Shown here piece by piece: positions 16,235 to 26,164 of a stretch of DNA of 64,000 nucleotides. The notes beneath the pieces are model-generated. The model was not told the DNA's origin and ran no database searches. It was given only the letters and a program-made list of their open reading frames with translations. The translations under genes and the position numbers were made by a program. Source of the DNA: NCEH01 sp043195125 (GTDB taxonomy: Bacteria > Pseudomonadota > Alphaproteobacteria > Rhizobiales > Xanthobacteraceae); NCBI RefSeq assembly GCF_043195125.1, contig NZ_JBAFWR010000004.1. One strand, written 5' to 3'. Position 1 is the stretch's first letter. Every line of letters starts with the position of its first letter.

Positions 16235-18556
16235 ATGGAAGCGACGGCCCGTTTAACCGAAGCAGCAAAGCCGGACGGCACGTTCGACCGCGTGCGCTCG
16301 TGGGATGCTGCGCGCTGGGCGGTCGGCCTGGGCGGCGCCTTTATCATCACCGTCCTCGTCGCGACCATCGTGCTCACAATCTTTCTGCGGGACCGGGCGC
16401 TCAGCGACCGTCACCGCGAGCTGGAAAATCTCGCGCTCACCCTGGCGGAGCAGACCGACCGCGCCTTTCAAGGGGCAGAGCAGATTCAGCGCAGCCTGAT
16501 CGAACGCCTGAATGTGCTCGGCGCGACGGACCCGGAGAGCCTCGTGCGCGCCGCCTCCACCTATGAGATGCACGAGATCATCACCCAGCGCGTGCACGCC
16601 TTGCCGCAGATCGATGCCATCACCATCATCGGCACCAAGGGCAAACTGCTGAATTTCTCGCGCTATTGGCCGATCCCCGATGTGAACGTGTCGGATCGGG
16701 ACTATTTTAGCGCCCTCAGTACCGGCGCGTCGGAAACCCAGTTCGTCAGCGCTCCCGTGATCAACCGGGGAACGGGAACCCCGACCATCTATCTGGCCCA
16801 CCGGTTTTCCGCGCCGGACGGCAGCTTTCTCGGCTTGGTGCTGGCGGCGATGCGGCGCAACTATTTCGAGAAATTCTATGGCGGGATCGACCTCGGGCCG
16901 GGCGGCTTCATCGCTCTGTGCCGGCAGGATGGCGTCGTCCTCGCCAGCTATCCGCCGGTCGCGGAAAACATCAACCACACCGCCCAGCGCGCGCTCATGC
17001 GCCATCTGTTCGCCGCGGCGAACGCGGCGGGTTTGCAGGAGCGGCTGATCCCGCCCGGGCTGGTGGACCGGCAGGAGCGGCTGGCGGCGTTCCAGAGCCT
17101 GGCGCACTTCCCGCTGTCGATCATGGTGAGTGATACTTCGGAAGACGTCTCGCGGTCGTTGCGCACGCAGATCCTGCCGATGCTGGTGGCCTCGGGCCTG
17201 ATCTGCCTTGCCATTACCGTGGCGGTGATCATGGCGGTCCGTCAGTTGCGGGCGCAGCAGGAGTTTGCCCAGAACGCTTATCGCTCCGCGCGCCAGGACG
17301 AATTGACCGCTTTGCCGAACCGGCTGCATTTCCTGGAGCAGCTCGATGCGCTGCTCAACGATGAAATGGACACGCACGGCTTTGCCTTGTTGTTCCTGGA
17401 CCTCGACTATTTCAAGTCGGTCAACGACACGCTCGGCCACGCGATCGGCGACGACCTGCTGCGCGCAGTCGCCCGCCGCATGGAGGATTATCTCGCACCC
17501 GGCGACATGCTGGCCCGCATCGGCGGCGACGAGTTCGGCATCCTCCAGCGGGGCGGCGGAGCAACCGAGGCGTTGAGCCTCGCGGGGCAGATCATCAACG
17601 CCATCCGCGAGCCCTTCACGCTCAACCACCACAGGGTCATCGCCGGCGGCAGCATCGGCATCGCGCTCGCGCCGCAGGATGCGCGCCTGGGGGTGGAACT
17701 GCTGAAAAACGCGGACCTCGCCCTCTATCGTGCCAAGAACGACGGGCGGGGCCTCTCCCGCCTGTTCGAGCGGCAGATGGAGCACGCCGCGGTCGCACGG
17801 CGAACGCTGGAACTCGATCTGGACGAAGCCTGGCGCCAGCAGCAATTCTTCCTCTGCTACCAGCCGATCTTCGCCTCCCAGAGCGGCGCCCTTGCCGGTT
17901 TCGAGGCTCTGTTGCGCTGGCGCCATCCGAGCCGCGGGATCGTGGCCCCCGCAACCTTCATCCCCGCCGCCGAGGATACCGGCCTCATCGTGCCCATCGG
18001 CGCCTGGGTGCTCGAACAGGCCTGCCTTACGGCGGCCACTTGGCCGGCGCCGCTCACCGTCTCGGTCAATCTTTCGCCGATCCAGTTCCGCACGGGGGAG
18101 GTGGAGGCGCAGGTGAACGGCGCGCTGCGGCGGTCCGGCCTCGCCCCACGCCGGCTGGAACTCGAACTCACGGAGACCACCCTGCTCCGGGAAGGCGCAA
18201 GCGTGCGGGAAATCCTCCAGAACTTCCGCACCCGCGGCATTCTGATCGCCATCGACGACTTCGGCACCGGCTATTCCTCGCTCGGCTATCTGCGCACGCT
18301 GCCCATTGATCGAATCAAAATCGACCGCGCCTTCGTGACCGGATTGGGCCAGGATACCCACTCCTTGCCCATTATCCGCGCAATGCAGGGCTTGGCGGAC
18401 GCGATCTCGGTCTCCACGACGGTGGAAGGCGTGGAGCGGGCGGAGCAGCTGGAAATCCTGCGCGCAGAACGCTGCACCTATGTTCAGGGCTATTTTCTCG
18501 GCCACCCCGGCACGGCGGAAGACGCCTTGCGCATGGCAAAAGAGGCAAAGGTTTGA
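16235..18556 (+). CDS. Membrane GGDEF-EAL cyclic-di-GMP enzyme with PDC-type sensor
   Basis: A 773-aa protein. TM1 (about 30-52), a periplasmic ligand-binding region of about 230 residues with PDC/dCache-like features (DRDYFSALSTG, APVINRGTGTPTIYLAHR), and TM2 (about 300-322) precede GGDEF and EAL domains. The GGDEF active site is intact (ARIGGDEFG), with DLDYFKSVNDTLGH upstream. The EAL domain also looks catalytically complete: FEALLRW, NLSP, ELTETTLL and IDDFGTGYSSLGYL. It could therefore make or degrade c-di-GMP; which dominates cannot be told. The ATG at 16235 immediately follows an in-frame GTG. Confidence 0.9.
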   Translation: MEATARLTEAAKPDGTFDRVRSWDAARWAVGLGGAFIITVLVATIVLTIFLRDRALSDRHRELENLALTLAEQTDRAFQGAEQIQRSLIERLNVLGATDPESLVRAASTYEMHEIITQRVHALPQIDAITIIGTKGKLLNFSRYWPIPDVNVSDRDYFSALSTGASETQFVSAPVINRGTGTPTIYLAHRFSAPDGSFLGLVLAAMRRNYFEKFYGGIDLGPGGFIALCRQDGVVLASYPPVAENINHTAQRALMRHLFAAANAAGLQERLIPPGLVDRQERLAAFQSLAHFPLSIMVSDTSEDVSRSLRTQILPMLVASGLICLAITVAVIMAVRQLRAQQEFAQNAYRSARQDELTALPNRLHFLEQLDALLNDEMDTHGFALLFLDLDYFKSVNDTLGHAIGDDLLRAVARRMEDYLAPGDMLARIGGDEFGILQRGGGATEALSLAGQIINAIREPFTLNHHRVIAGGSIGIALAPQDARLGVELLKNADLALYRAKNDGRGLSRLFERQMEHAAVARRTLELDLDEAWRQQQFFLCYQPIFASQSGALAGFEALLRWRHPSRGIVAPATFIPAAEDTGLIVPIGAWVLEQACLTAATWPAPLTVSVNLSPIQFRTGEVEAQVNGALRRSGLAPRRLELELTETTLLREGASVREILQNFRTRGILIAIDDFGTGYSSLGYLRTLPIDRIKIDRAFVTGLGQDTHSLPIIRAMQGLADAISVSTTVEGVERAEQLEILRAERCTYVQGYFLGHPGTAEDALRMAKEAKV

Positions 18557-18613
18557 CCTCTATGCGCGCGGGGGTCTTTCGCCGCCCACATGCCTTCCGT
18601 TATGGTTTGTCGC

Positions 18614-19780
18614 ATGGATCCGATCACCTCCACCGAGGCGCTCGCAGCGGCCTGTGAGCGTCTGGCCCGCCACGATTTCGTCACCGTCGACACAGAATTT
18701 CTGCGCGAGACGACATTCTGGCCAAAACTGTGCGTCATCCAGGCGGCCACGCCGGACGAGGCCATCATCATCGACGCCCTCGCCGATGGCATCGATCTGT
18801 CGCCCTTCTTCGCGCTGATGGCGAACGAACGGGTGATGAAGGTGTTTCACGCCGGGCGCCAGGACATCGAAATCGTCTGGCACCTCGCCGGCATCATCCC
18901 CCATCCGGTGTTCGATACCCAGGTGGCGGCCATGGTGCTCGGCTATGGCGACAGCATTTCCTACGACCAGCTGGTGCAGCGCCTGTGCGGCCACGCCATC
19001 GACAAATCCTCGCGCTTTACGGACTGGTCGCGCCGCCCGCTCAGCCAGGCGCAACTGGTCTATGCGATCGCCGACGTCACCCATCTGCGCGACATCTATC
19101 TCAAGCTGCTGCAGGATCTTCAGGCCCGCGGGCGCAGCGAGTGGGTGGGCGAGGAGATGAAGGTGCTCACCTCCCCAGCCACCTATCGCCAGGAGCCGGA
19201 GAATGCGTGGGAACGCCTGAAATCGCGCGTGCGCAAGCCGCGCGAGCTGGCGGTGCTGGTGGAATTGGCGGCGTGGCGCGAGCGCGAGGCGCAGGCCCGC
19301 GACCAGCCGCGCGGCCGCATCATCAAGGACGACGTGATCGGCGAGATCGCGCTCCAGCAGCCGCAGACACCTGAGAAACTGGCCGAGCTGCGCTCATTGC
19401 CCAAGGGGTTCGAGCGCTCGCGCTATGGGGAGGCCGTCCTGGAGGCCGTGCGCAAGGGCCTTGCCCGGGATCCCAAGACATTGCCGCGCATCGAGCGGGA
19501 CAAGCCCTTGCCCAACGGCGCCTCGGCGACGGTCGAGCTGCTCAAGGTGCTCCTGCGCATGACAGCCGAGCAGCACGCGGTGGCCGCCAAGGTGATCGCC
19601 ACCACGGACGATCTGGAGCGCATCGCGGTGAGCGACGAGGCGGATGTTCCCGCCATGAGCGGATGGCGGCGCGAATTGTTCGGCGACCGCGCGCTCGCCC
19701 TGAAGGCGGGAAAGCTGGCATTGGCGGTGGATCGCGGACGGGTGGTCGCGGTGGAGCGCACCGGCGCGGAAGTGGCATAG
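18614..19780 (+). CDS. rnd: Ribonuclease D
   Basis: A 388-aa protein of RNase D. DEDD exonuclease motifs are visible: VDTEF (motif I, about residue 26-30), HAGRQDIEIVW with FDTQVAAM (motif II region), and YAIADVTHL (motif III with the Tyr). An HRDC domain follows at about 210-290. It trims 3' ends of tRNA and other stable RNA precursors. The ATG giving MDPITSTEAL fits family N-termini; the longer frame adds eight residues. It lies next to aspS, a common alphaproteobacterial neighbour, and is followed by a clear terminator. Confidence 0.95.
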   Translation: MDPITSTEALAAACERLARHDFVTVDTEFLRETTFWPKLCVIQAATPDEAIIIDALADGIDLSPFFALMANERVMKVFHAGRQDIEIVWHLAGIIPHPVFDTQVAAMVLGYGDSISYDQLVQRLCGHAIDKSSRFTDWSRRPLSQAQLVYAIADVTHLRDIYLKLLQDLQARGRSEWVGEEMKVLTSPATYRQEPENAWERLKSRVRKPRELAVLVELAAWREREAQARDQPRGRIIKDDVIGEIALQQPQTPEKLAELRSLPKGFERSRYGEAVLEAVRKGLARDPKTLPRIERDKPLPNGASATVELLKVLLRMTAEQHAVAAKVIATTDDLERIAVSDEADVPAMSGWRRELFGDRALALKAGKLALAVDRGRVVAVERTGAEVA

Positions 19781-19813
19781 CTTCTTCGGAGAAATGCCGC
19801 GCATAACGCAAAA

Positions 19814-19840
19814 GGCCCGGCTCGACCGGGCCTTTTCTTC
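19814..19840 (+). terminator. Intrinsic terminator after rnd
   Basis: GGCCCGG (19814-19820), loop CTCGA, CCGGGCC (19826-19832), then TTTTCTTC; AAAA precedes the stem, so it may also serve leftward ppx. Confidence 0.88.
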
Positions 19841-19899
19841 GTGCGCTTCAACCGGCGCCGGATCGTGCGACCGGGCTCCGCTTCAGAACGTGCCGTGCT

Positions 19900-21387
19900 T
19901 CAGACCGTCACGATCACCGGCTCGCGGCCGATGAGCTTGCTGAGCTGCCGCAGGCGGCTATGGACGCGGTCGTTGATCAGGTCGGCAAGATCGTTCGGCA
20001 CGCTGAGCACAACGGTTTCGCCCCGCACTTCCAGCTCCGTGCGCGGGAGAATCCCCGGCATGGCGGCGGACAGCAGATAGGCAACCCGCATGCACGCACC
20101 GAGGATGCGGGCCCGGTCCAGCATGCCGGTGGAGACCAGCTCCAGGATGCGGGGGGCATATTCGTCCTCGGAAAGGCCCATGTGCCGGAAATAGACGGCG
20201 AGCGCGATATAGGCGCGGCCGGGATGATCCACCCCCACGAAGGCGGCATGGGCGATGATGTTGAGGCTTTGCTCCCCGCGATAATCGGGATGGGCGCGCC
20301 AGCCGATATCCGCCAACAGGCACGCGGCCTGCCGCAAGCGCCGTTCGTCGGCGCTTTCTTCCAGCGCCCTCGAAGAATCAAAGAAGGAATCGGTCCACGA
20401 CACCAATTCCTCGCCATGCTGCGGCGAGCGCGAGCGCAATTCGTTCAGCTCATGCGCGGCGGCGAGGAGCGGATCTTCCTTGCGCTGCTCGCCGTCCAGC
20501 AGCGCATAGAGCAGGCCCTCGCGCACGCCGAGGGCGGAGATCACGATGTCCGAGGGACGTCCCTCGCGCACCACATTCTCCAGCACCAGCGCGCCATAGG
20601 CGAGCAGCGAGCGGCGGGCATCGGAAATGGCGTCGATGTGGGAGAGGGCTTCGGCGTCCGCGCGGTGGACGATGCGCGTGAAGTCGATCGCTTCCTTCGC
20701 CGGCAGCACATAGCCGTGCATGACGTGGAGCGGATAGCCCTTCTGGAACATATGCAGGCGCGCGAGCGCCCGCCACGTGCCGCCGACGGCATAGAAGGTG
20801 CGCCCGGCCAGACCCGCCAGGACGGGAACTTCGCGCACGGCGTCGCGAATGATCTTCTCGGATTTGCGCAGCGACTTGCCGGAACGATCCTGCAGCGCCA
20901 GCACCCCCAGAGGCAAGGTGATGCCGGCGCCGACCTTCTCGCGCTTCACATCCACCAGCTCCAGCGAGCCGCCGCCGAGATCGCCCACCACCCCGTCCGG
21001 GCTGTGGACGCCGGAGACGATGCCGAAGGCGGCAAGCTCCGCCTCGCGCCGGCCGGAGAGAATCTCCACCTGCGCCCGGCAGATGGTTTCGCACTGGGCA
21101 ATGAAGGCGGGCCCGTTCTCCGCATCGCGTGCGGCGGCGGTTGCGAGGGCATAGACCACCCCGACCCCCATGGCGTCGCACAGGGCGCGGAAGCGCTTCA
21201 ACGCGGAGAGGGCGCGTTCGACGGCGTCCTGGGCGAGCCGTCCGGTGGACAGCACTTCCCGACCGAGACCGCAGAGCGCCTTCTCGTTGAAGATGGGGGT
21301 CGGCGCGCGGTTAAGCGCCTCGTACACCACGAGCCGCACGGAGTTCGACCCAATGTCGATGACGGCAACAGGTGCCGTCACCGCCAT
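19900..21387 (-). CDS. ppx: Exopolyphosphatase (Ppx/GppA family)
   Basis: A 495-aa Ppx/GppA phosphatase. The N-terminal actin-like ATPase fold shows AVIDIGSNSVRLVVY, the ALATAAARDAENG loop, GDLGGGSLEL and AVGGTWRALA; the C-terminal half is an HD-like helical domain (RLRQAACLLADIGWRAHPDYR). It removes phosphate from polyphosphate, and some members also act on pppGpp. It lies 34 bp downstream of ppk on the same strand, so polyphosphate synthesis and breakdown are probably co-transcribed. I took MAVTAPVAVIDIG as start; a longer frame would overlap ppk. Confidence 0.95.
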   Translation of the reverse strand: MAVTAPVAVIDIGSNSVRLVVYEALNRAPTPIFNEKALCGLGREVLSTGRLAQDAVERALSALKRFRALCDAMGVGVVYALATAAARDAENGPAFIAQCETICRAQVEILSGRREAELAAFGIVSGVHSPDGVVGDLGGGSLELVDVKREKVGAGITLPLGVLALQDRSGKSLRKSEKIIRDAVREVPVLAGLAGRTFYAVGGTWRALARLHMFQKGYPLHVMHGYVLPAKEAIDFTRIVHRADAEALSHIDAISDARRSLLAYGALVLENVVREGRPSDIVISALGVREGLLYALLDGEQRKEDPLLAAAHELNELRSRSPQHGEELVSWTDSFFDSSRALEESADERRLRQAACLLADIGWRAHPDYRGEQSLNIIAHAAFVGVDHPGRAYIALAVYFRHMGLSEDEYAPRILELVSTGMLDRARILGACMRVAYLLSAAMPGILPRTELEVRGETVVLSVPNDLADLINDRVHSRLRQLSKLIGREPVIVTV

Positions 21388-21421
21388 GTGGTCACTCGTG
21401 TGCGGCGCGGGCCCGCCGCCC

Positions 21422-23617
21422 TTAGCGGCGGACGTAGAGGCTGCGCGGCGAAGAATCTTTGAGAGACTTTCCACGTCCCGACAAGCTCGGATTGGTCATG
21501 AAATAACGATGGGCGTTGAACGATTCTTCGCCCGGCGCCGGGACTATGCGTTCCGAAGAGCCATCGGGCAACACCCGCCAGCTCTGTTCGTTGTCGATAA
21601 GATTGGCCACCATGATCTGATCCAACACCTGCTCGTGCACGGTGGGGTTCATAATGGGGCACAGCGTTTCGACGCGGCGGTCGAGGTTGCGGGTCATCAG
21701 GTCGGCAGAGGAAATGTAAACCAGCGCATGGGGATGCGGCAGCGCGTGCCCGTTGCCGAAGCAATAGATGCGGCTGTGCTCCAGGAACCGGCCGACGATC
21801 GACTTGACCTGGATGTTCTCCGAAAGGCCGGGAATGCCGGGCCGCAGGCAGCAGATGCCGCGGATGACGCAATCCACCTTCACGCCGGCATTGCTGGCGG
21901 CATAGAGCGCGTCGATGATCTCCGGGTCCACCAGCGAGTTGCATTTCAGCCAGATCGCCGCCGGCCGGCCGGCACGGGCGTGCTCGATCTCCTGGGCGAT
22001 GTTCTGGAGGATGCGCGGCTTGAGCGTGGTGGGCGACACCGCCATCACATCCAGCTCGCCCGGCGTCGCGTAGCCCGTGATGAAGTTGAAGATGCGCGCC
22101 ACGTCCTGGGCGATCACCGGATCGGCGGTGAAGAACGACAGGTCGGTATAGATGCGGGCGGTGATGGGGTGATAATTGCCCGTGCCCACATGGCAATAGG
22201 TGGCGAGCGTGCCACCTTCGCGGCGCACCACCATGGACAGCTTGCCATGGGTCTTCAGGTCGATGAAGCCGAACACGACCTGCACGCCCGCGCGCTCCAG
22301 GTCGCGCGCCCAGCGGATATTGGCTTCCTCGTCGAAGCGGGCCTTCAGCTCCACCAGCGCGGTCACCGACTTGCCAGCCTCGGCCGCTTCCGCCAGCGCC
22401 TTCACGATCGGGCTGTCGGAGGAGGTGCGGTAGAGGGTCTGCTTGATGGCGACGACGTTGGGGTCGCGGGCGGCCTGGCGAAGGAACTGAACCACCACGT
22501 CAAAGGATTCATAAGGGTGGTGAACCAGAATGTCCTTCTCGCGAATGGCCAGAAAGCAGTCTCCGCCATGGTCGCGGATGCGCTCGGGAAATCGCGCATT
22601 GTAGGGCGGAAACTTCAGGTCCGGCCGGTCCACGGACACCAGCTGGGAGAATTCGTTCAGCGCCAGCACGCCGGTGACGACGAAGATCTCCTCGTCCTTC
22701 ACGTTCAGCTCGCGGGCGACGAAGTTGCGCAGTTCGTCGGGCATGGCCGAATCCGCTTCCATGCGGATCACCGAGCCGTAGCGGCGCTGCTTCAGGGCGC
22801 TTTCGAACAGGCGCACCAGATCCTCGGCCTCTTCCTCGATGTCGAGGTCGCTGTCGCGGATGACGCGGAACACACCCTGGCCCTTCACCGCATAGCCGGG
22901 GAACAGGCGGGCGATGAATAGCCCGATCATTTGCTCCAAAGTGATGAAGCGCAGGCCCTGCCCCTCGCCGTCGGCGAGGCGGATGAAGCGCTCGACCTTG
23001 GCGGGAATGCGGATCAGCGCGTTCATCCCGCGCCCGTCGCTCTGCCGCACCAATTGCAGGGCCAGGGAGAAGCCGAGATTGGGGATGAAGGGGAAAGGAT
23101 GGGCCGGATCGATGGCGAGCGGCGTCAGCACCGGGAACACATGGTGCAGGAAGTGGGCTTCCAGGCGTTCGATGTCGGCGGCGGTCACGTCCGCGCCGTC
23201 CACCAGGGTGATGCCGACGCCGGCCAGTTCCACACGCAGTTCCCGCCAGCGGGCCTGCTGGTCGAAAATCAGATTACCGGCGCCGTCCATGATGATGGCG
23301 AGCTGCTCGGCGGGGGTGAGGCCGTCCGGGCTGAGAGCGGTCACGCCCTCGCGGATCTGCTCCTTCAGGCCGGCCACGCGCACCATGAAAAATTCGTCGA
23401 GATTGTTCGCCGAGATGGAGAGGAAGCGCAACTGCTCAAGCAGGGGGTGGTTCTTGTTGGAGGCCTCTTCCAGCACGCGGCGATTGAAGTGCAGCCAGGA
23501 GATTTCCCGGTTGATGAAGCGCTGCGGGGAACCCGCGAGCTCGAGAACGGTCTCCACACTGGCCTCCGGTTCAAAATCCTCGACCACGGCCAAGGCGACG
23601 GTGTCATTCGCGTTCAT
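21422..23617 (-). CDS. ppk1: Polyphosphate kinase 1
   Basis: A 731-aa PPK1. The helical N-terminal domain (FINREISWLHFNRRVLEEA) is followed by the head domain and two phospholipase-D-like C-terminal halves. Active-site signatures include KQTLYRTSSDSPIV, ELKARFDEEANI, the phospho-His in KTHGKLSMV, and CHVGTGNYHP. It polymerises the ATP gamma-phosphate into polyphosphate reversibly at the membrane. It precedes ppx and follows hdaA by 49 bp. The ATG giving MNANDTVAL has a G-rich box upstream. Confidence 0.96.
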   Translation of the reverse strand: MNANDTVALAVVEDFEPEASVETVLELAGSPQRFINREISWLHFNRRVLEEASNKNHPLLEQLRFLSISANNLDEFFMVRVAGLKEQIREGVTALSPDGLTPAEQLAIIMDGAGNLIFDQQARWRELRVELAGVGITLVDGADVTAADIERLEAHFLHHVFPVLTPLAIDPAHPFPFIPNLGFSLALQLVRQSDGRGMNALIRIPAKVERFIRLADGEGQGLRFITLEQMIGLFIARLFPGYAVKGQGVFRVIRDSDLDIEEEAEDLVRLFESALKQRRYGSVIRMEADSAMPDELRNFVARELNVKDEEIFVVTGVLALNEFSQLVSVDRPDLKFPPYNARFPERIRDHGGDCFLAIREKDILVHHPYESFDVVVQFLRQAARDPNVVAIKQTLYRTSSDSPIVKALAEAAEAGKSVTALVELKARFDEEANIRWARDLERAGVQVVFGFIDLKTHGKLSMVVRREGGTLATYCHVGTGNYHPITARIYTDLSFFTADPVIAQDVARIFNFITGYATPGELDVMAVSPTTLKPRILQNIAQEIEHARAGRPAAIWLKCNSLVDPEIIDALYAASNAGVKVDCVIRGICCLRPGIPGLSENIQVKSIVGRFLEHSRIYCFGNGHALPHPHALVYISSADLMTRNLDRRVETLCPIMNPTVHEQVLDQIMVANLIDNEQSWRVLPDGSSERIVPAPGEESFNAHRYFMTNPSLSGRGKSLKDSSPRSLYVRR

Positions 23618-23666
23618 CGATAGACCCCCATTTTCCGGCGGAACATGGCCGTCTTGCGTGACCACT

Positions 23667-24413
23667 CTATGACGGTGGCGCCTCCGCGTCGTCCTCGTCG
23701 CCAAACTCGCTTGGACTTTCTCCGCGCAAGGCTTTTTGCTCGCTGAGCACCTGCGCGGCCAGCGCGCGTGTCACGGGCCGGCGCGCCGCAAGGGCCGCCC
23801 GGTCGATGGCGGCGACCAGGGCCTGCGCGCCTTCGACGGTGCGCTCCATGCGCAGCAGCAGATATTGGACGGTCGCCTCGTCCACGGGGATCTGGCGGTC
23901 GGCGAAAAGCTTCACCAGCACCGCACCCAGCAGGGCATCATCCGCCGGGGCGATCTCCACGCTCGGCACCGCGCGCAGCCGGGAGGCGAGATCTGCGGTC
24001 GCGAGCACGAAAGCCGCGGGCGGCGTGCGCGCGGTCATCAGCACAAAGGCATTCTGCTCCCGCGCGAGGTTGAGCAGATGGAACAGCGCGGCCTCGTCGA
24101 AGTCTCCCGCCGCCAGATCCTCCAGCAGCAGGGCGCCTTGGGCCAGCGCCTGTGGCACGCCGGCGCGTGTGAGGTCGCGCGCGGAAAGGGTCAGGGCATT
24201 GGCCTTGCGGGCGAAAATCGCCCCGAGGTGGCTTTTGCCGGCCCCGGCCGGGCCGACCAGGGTCACCACGCGCGCCGGCCAGTCGGGAAAGGAATCCACC
24301 AGCGCCAGGGCAGCGGCATTGGCCGGCGCGGCAAGGAAATCCTCCCGCAGCAGGGCCGGCCGGGTGGGCAGATCGAGCGGCAATTGGCGAACGGAGGGAT
24401 CGCGCCCGGCCAT
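23667..24413 (-). CDS. hdaA: HdaA-type DnaA-related regulator of replication initiation
   Basis: A 248-aa AAA+ protein homologous to the ATPase part of DnaA but lacking the DNA-binding domain. The N-terminal QLPLDLP (residues 10-16) is a beta-clamp binding peptide, followed by Walker A GPAGAGKSH (about 53-61), a divergent Walker B (LLLEDL) and a sensor region. In Caulobacter, HdaA with the DnaN clamp stimulates ATP hydrolysis by DnaA and so limits re-initiation. The C-terminal tail is acidic. It is 3 bp downstream of the permease gene and upstream of ppk. Confidence 0.88.
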   Translation of the reverse strand: MAGRDPSVRQLPLDLPTRPALLREDFLAAPANAAALALVDSFPDWPARVVTLVGPAGAGKSHLGAIFARKANALTLSARDLTRAGVPQALAQGALLLEDLAAGDFDEAALFHLLNLAREQNAFVLMTARTPPAAFVLATADLASRLRAVPSVEIAPADDALLGAVLVKLFADRQIPVDEATVQYLLLRMERTVEGAQALVAAIDRAALAARRPVTRALAAQVLSEQKALRGESPSEFGDEDDAEAPPS

Positions 24414-24416
24414 GGG

Positions 24417-25508
24417 TCAGACCGTCTCGCGCGACGAGGGATCGGCGTCTTCCTCGCCGGTATAGAGAGGGCTGTGGAAATATTGGCTGAAGGCGAAGCG
24501 CACCAGCACGCCGGATGCCGCCGTCAGCGGCACCGCCAGCAGCAGGCCCACGAAGCCGAACAGATAGCCGAAGGCGAACAGGGCGAACATCAGCCATACC
24601 GGGTGCACGCCGATGCTGTCGCCCACCAGCTTCGGGGACAGGATGTAGCCTTCCACGGTCTGGCCCACCAGGAAGATGCCGAGGATGGTGCCGATCATGG
24701 TCCAGTCCGGGAAGAACTGAACGATGGCAACGCCCATGGCGAGGATCAGCCCGGTGAGCGAGCCGACATAGGGAATGAAGGTGATGAAGCCCGAGACGAT
24801 GCCGATCAGCAGGCCGAAATTCAGCCCCGACATGGTCAGCGCCACGGCATAGAAGGTGCCGAGAATGAGGCACACCAGTGCTTGCCCCCGCACGAACCCG
24901 GCGACCGCCATGTCCATTTCCCGGCCGAGCCGGCGGATGATGGGGCGCTGGTGCACCGGGATCCAGCTGTCCACGGTCATCAGCATGTGGTCCCAGTCGC
25001 ACAGCACGTAGAACACCACCACCGGCGTCACCACCACCAGGGCGAACACCGAGAGCAGCGCCTGCCCGCCCGACCACAAGGACGTCATCAGGCCGAGCAG
25101 GTAGCTGACGCCCTGGGACATCAGGTCGGCGAGCGAGCGTTGAACATCCGGCAGGCGATCACCGAAGAAGCGGTTCAGCCATTCCCGGTTTTCCTGCGTG
25201 ACCAGGTTTTGCAGGCGCGTCACGTAGGATGGCAGGTTGGTGATGAATTCAAACAACTGGCTGGAAAGCAGCGGCAGCACCACGAGCAGCAGCAGCACCA
25301 CGACCAGGACCAAAATACTCACCAGCGCCAAGCTCGCCGGCGTGCGCCCGAGGCCGATGCGCGACACGCGCTCCACCACCGGGTTCAGGAAATAGGCCAG
25401 GGCCATGCCCGCGACGAAGGGTAACAGGATGCCGCGCAGCAGCCACAGGCCGATGATGACGGCAAACAGCGCGCCGATCCAGAAGCGAAGCTGAAGCTGA
25501 ATGGCCAT
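24417..25508 (-). CDS. AI-2E family (PerM-type) membrane permease
   Basis: A 363-aa protein with about eight transmembrane helices. TM1-2 at residues 5-40 and TM3 at 60-85 are followed by a roughly 70-residue hydrophilic region, then the conserved core SGLNFGLLIGIVSGFITFIPYVGSL and GYILSPKLVGDSIGVHPVW. The family exports small molecules (AI-2, or Na+/H+ exchange in some members); the substrate here is unknown. In many alphaproteobacteria this gene directly precedes hdaA, as here. I used MAIQLQLRF; the upstream frame overlaps the phosphatidyltransferase gene. Confidence 0.88.
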   Translation of the reverse strand: MAIQLQLRFWIGALFAVIIGLWLLRGILLPFVAGMALAYFLNPVVERVSRIGLGRTPASLALVSILVLVVVLLLLVVLPLLSSQLFEFITNLPSYVTRLQNLVTQENREWLNRFFGDRLPDVQRSLADLMSQGVSYLLGLMTSLWSGGQALLSVFALVVVTPVVVFYVLCDWDHMLMTVDSWIPVHQRPIIRRLGREMDMAVAGFVRGQALVCLILGTFYAVALTMSGLNFGLLIGIVSGFITFIPYVGSLTGLILAMGVAIVQFFPDWTMIGTILGIFLVGQTVEGYILSPKLVGDSIGVHPVWLMFALFAFGYLFGFVGLLLAVPLTAASGVLVRFAFSQYFHSPLYTGEEDADPSSRETV

Positions 25509-25549
25509 CGCTCCTCCCGGACCCCGCACCGGTACGCCGCTCTTGGCGG

Positions 25550-26080
25550 TCAGCGCGCCATGTGGCGCATCCATTCCGCGAGATACGCAGCCGCCGAAAG
25601 CGCCGTCAAGAGGCCCACCGCCACCAGTCCCACCTCGAACGCCCGGCCGAGTTGAAGGCCGAGTCCGGCGCTGGCCAGCACCAGGGCCGCGAAAGCGATC
25701 TGCACCGCCGTGTTGACTTTCGAAATCACCAGCGGGCGGATCGTCACCGGCTGGGCCAGCAGCACCGAGAGCAGGATCGCGCCGATAATCATGACATCGC
25801 GCGTCACCACGGCGATGGCGACCCAACGCGGGATCAATTCCACCACCGCGAGCGAGATGTAGATGGAGATCAGCAGCGCCTTGTCGGCCAGCGGATCGAG
25901 ATAGGCGCCAAGCTCGGTCTGCATGTGAAACCGCTTGGCCAGGAAGCCGTCCACCGCGTCCGACGCGCCGGCGAGCACGAACAGCCAGAACGCCAGTTCC
26001 AGTTCCCCCGAGGCGATGGACCAGACCAGGATCGGCACCATCAGGATGCGGGCGAGCGTGATGAGGTTGGGCAGGCTCAC
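25550..26080 (-). CDS. CDP-alcohol phosphatidyltransferase family protein
   Basis: A 176-aa integral membrane enzyme. The family signature lies at Asp41, Asp44-Gly45, Ala48, Gly58, Asp62 and Asp66 (SDAVDGFLAKRF and GAYLDPLADK), with all four metal-binding Asp present; the usual Arg after Ala48 is Lys49, followed by Arg50. Members make phosphatidylglycerophosphate or cardiolipin from CDP-diacylglycerol; PgsA-like is likeliest from length and motif. It is the first gene of the leftward block that continues into the AI-2E permease, hdaA, ppk and ppx. Confidence 0.85.
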   Translation of the reverse strand: MSLPNLITLARILMVPILVWSIASGELELAFWLFVLAGASDAVDGFLAKRFHMQTELGAYLDPLADKALLISIYISLAVVELIPRWVAIAVVTRDVMIIGAILLSVLLAQPVTIRPLVISKVNTAVQIAFAALVLASAGLGLQLGRAFEVGLVAVGLLTALSAAAYLAEWMRHMAR

Positions 26081-26164
26081 CGCGCACGCCCTCCCCCATC
26101 CAACCGGCCGCGCGTTCGGCGGCGACCAGTCCTGCGGTTCATGCGCCCCCTCATTCGCTGCGCC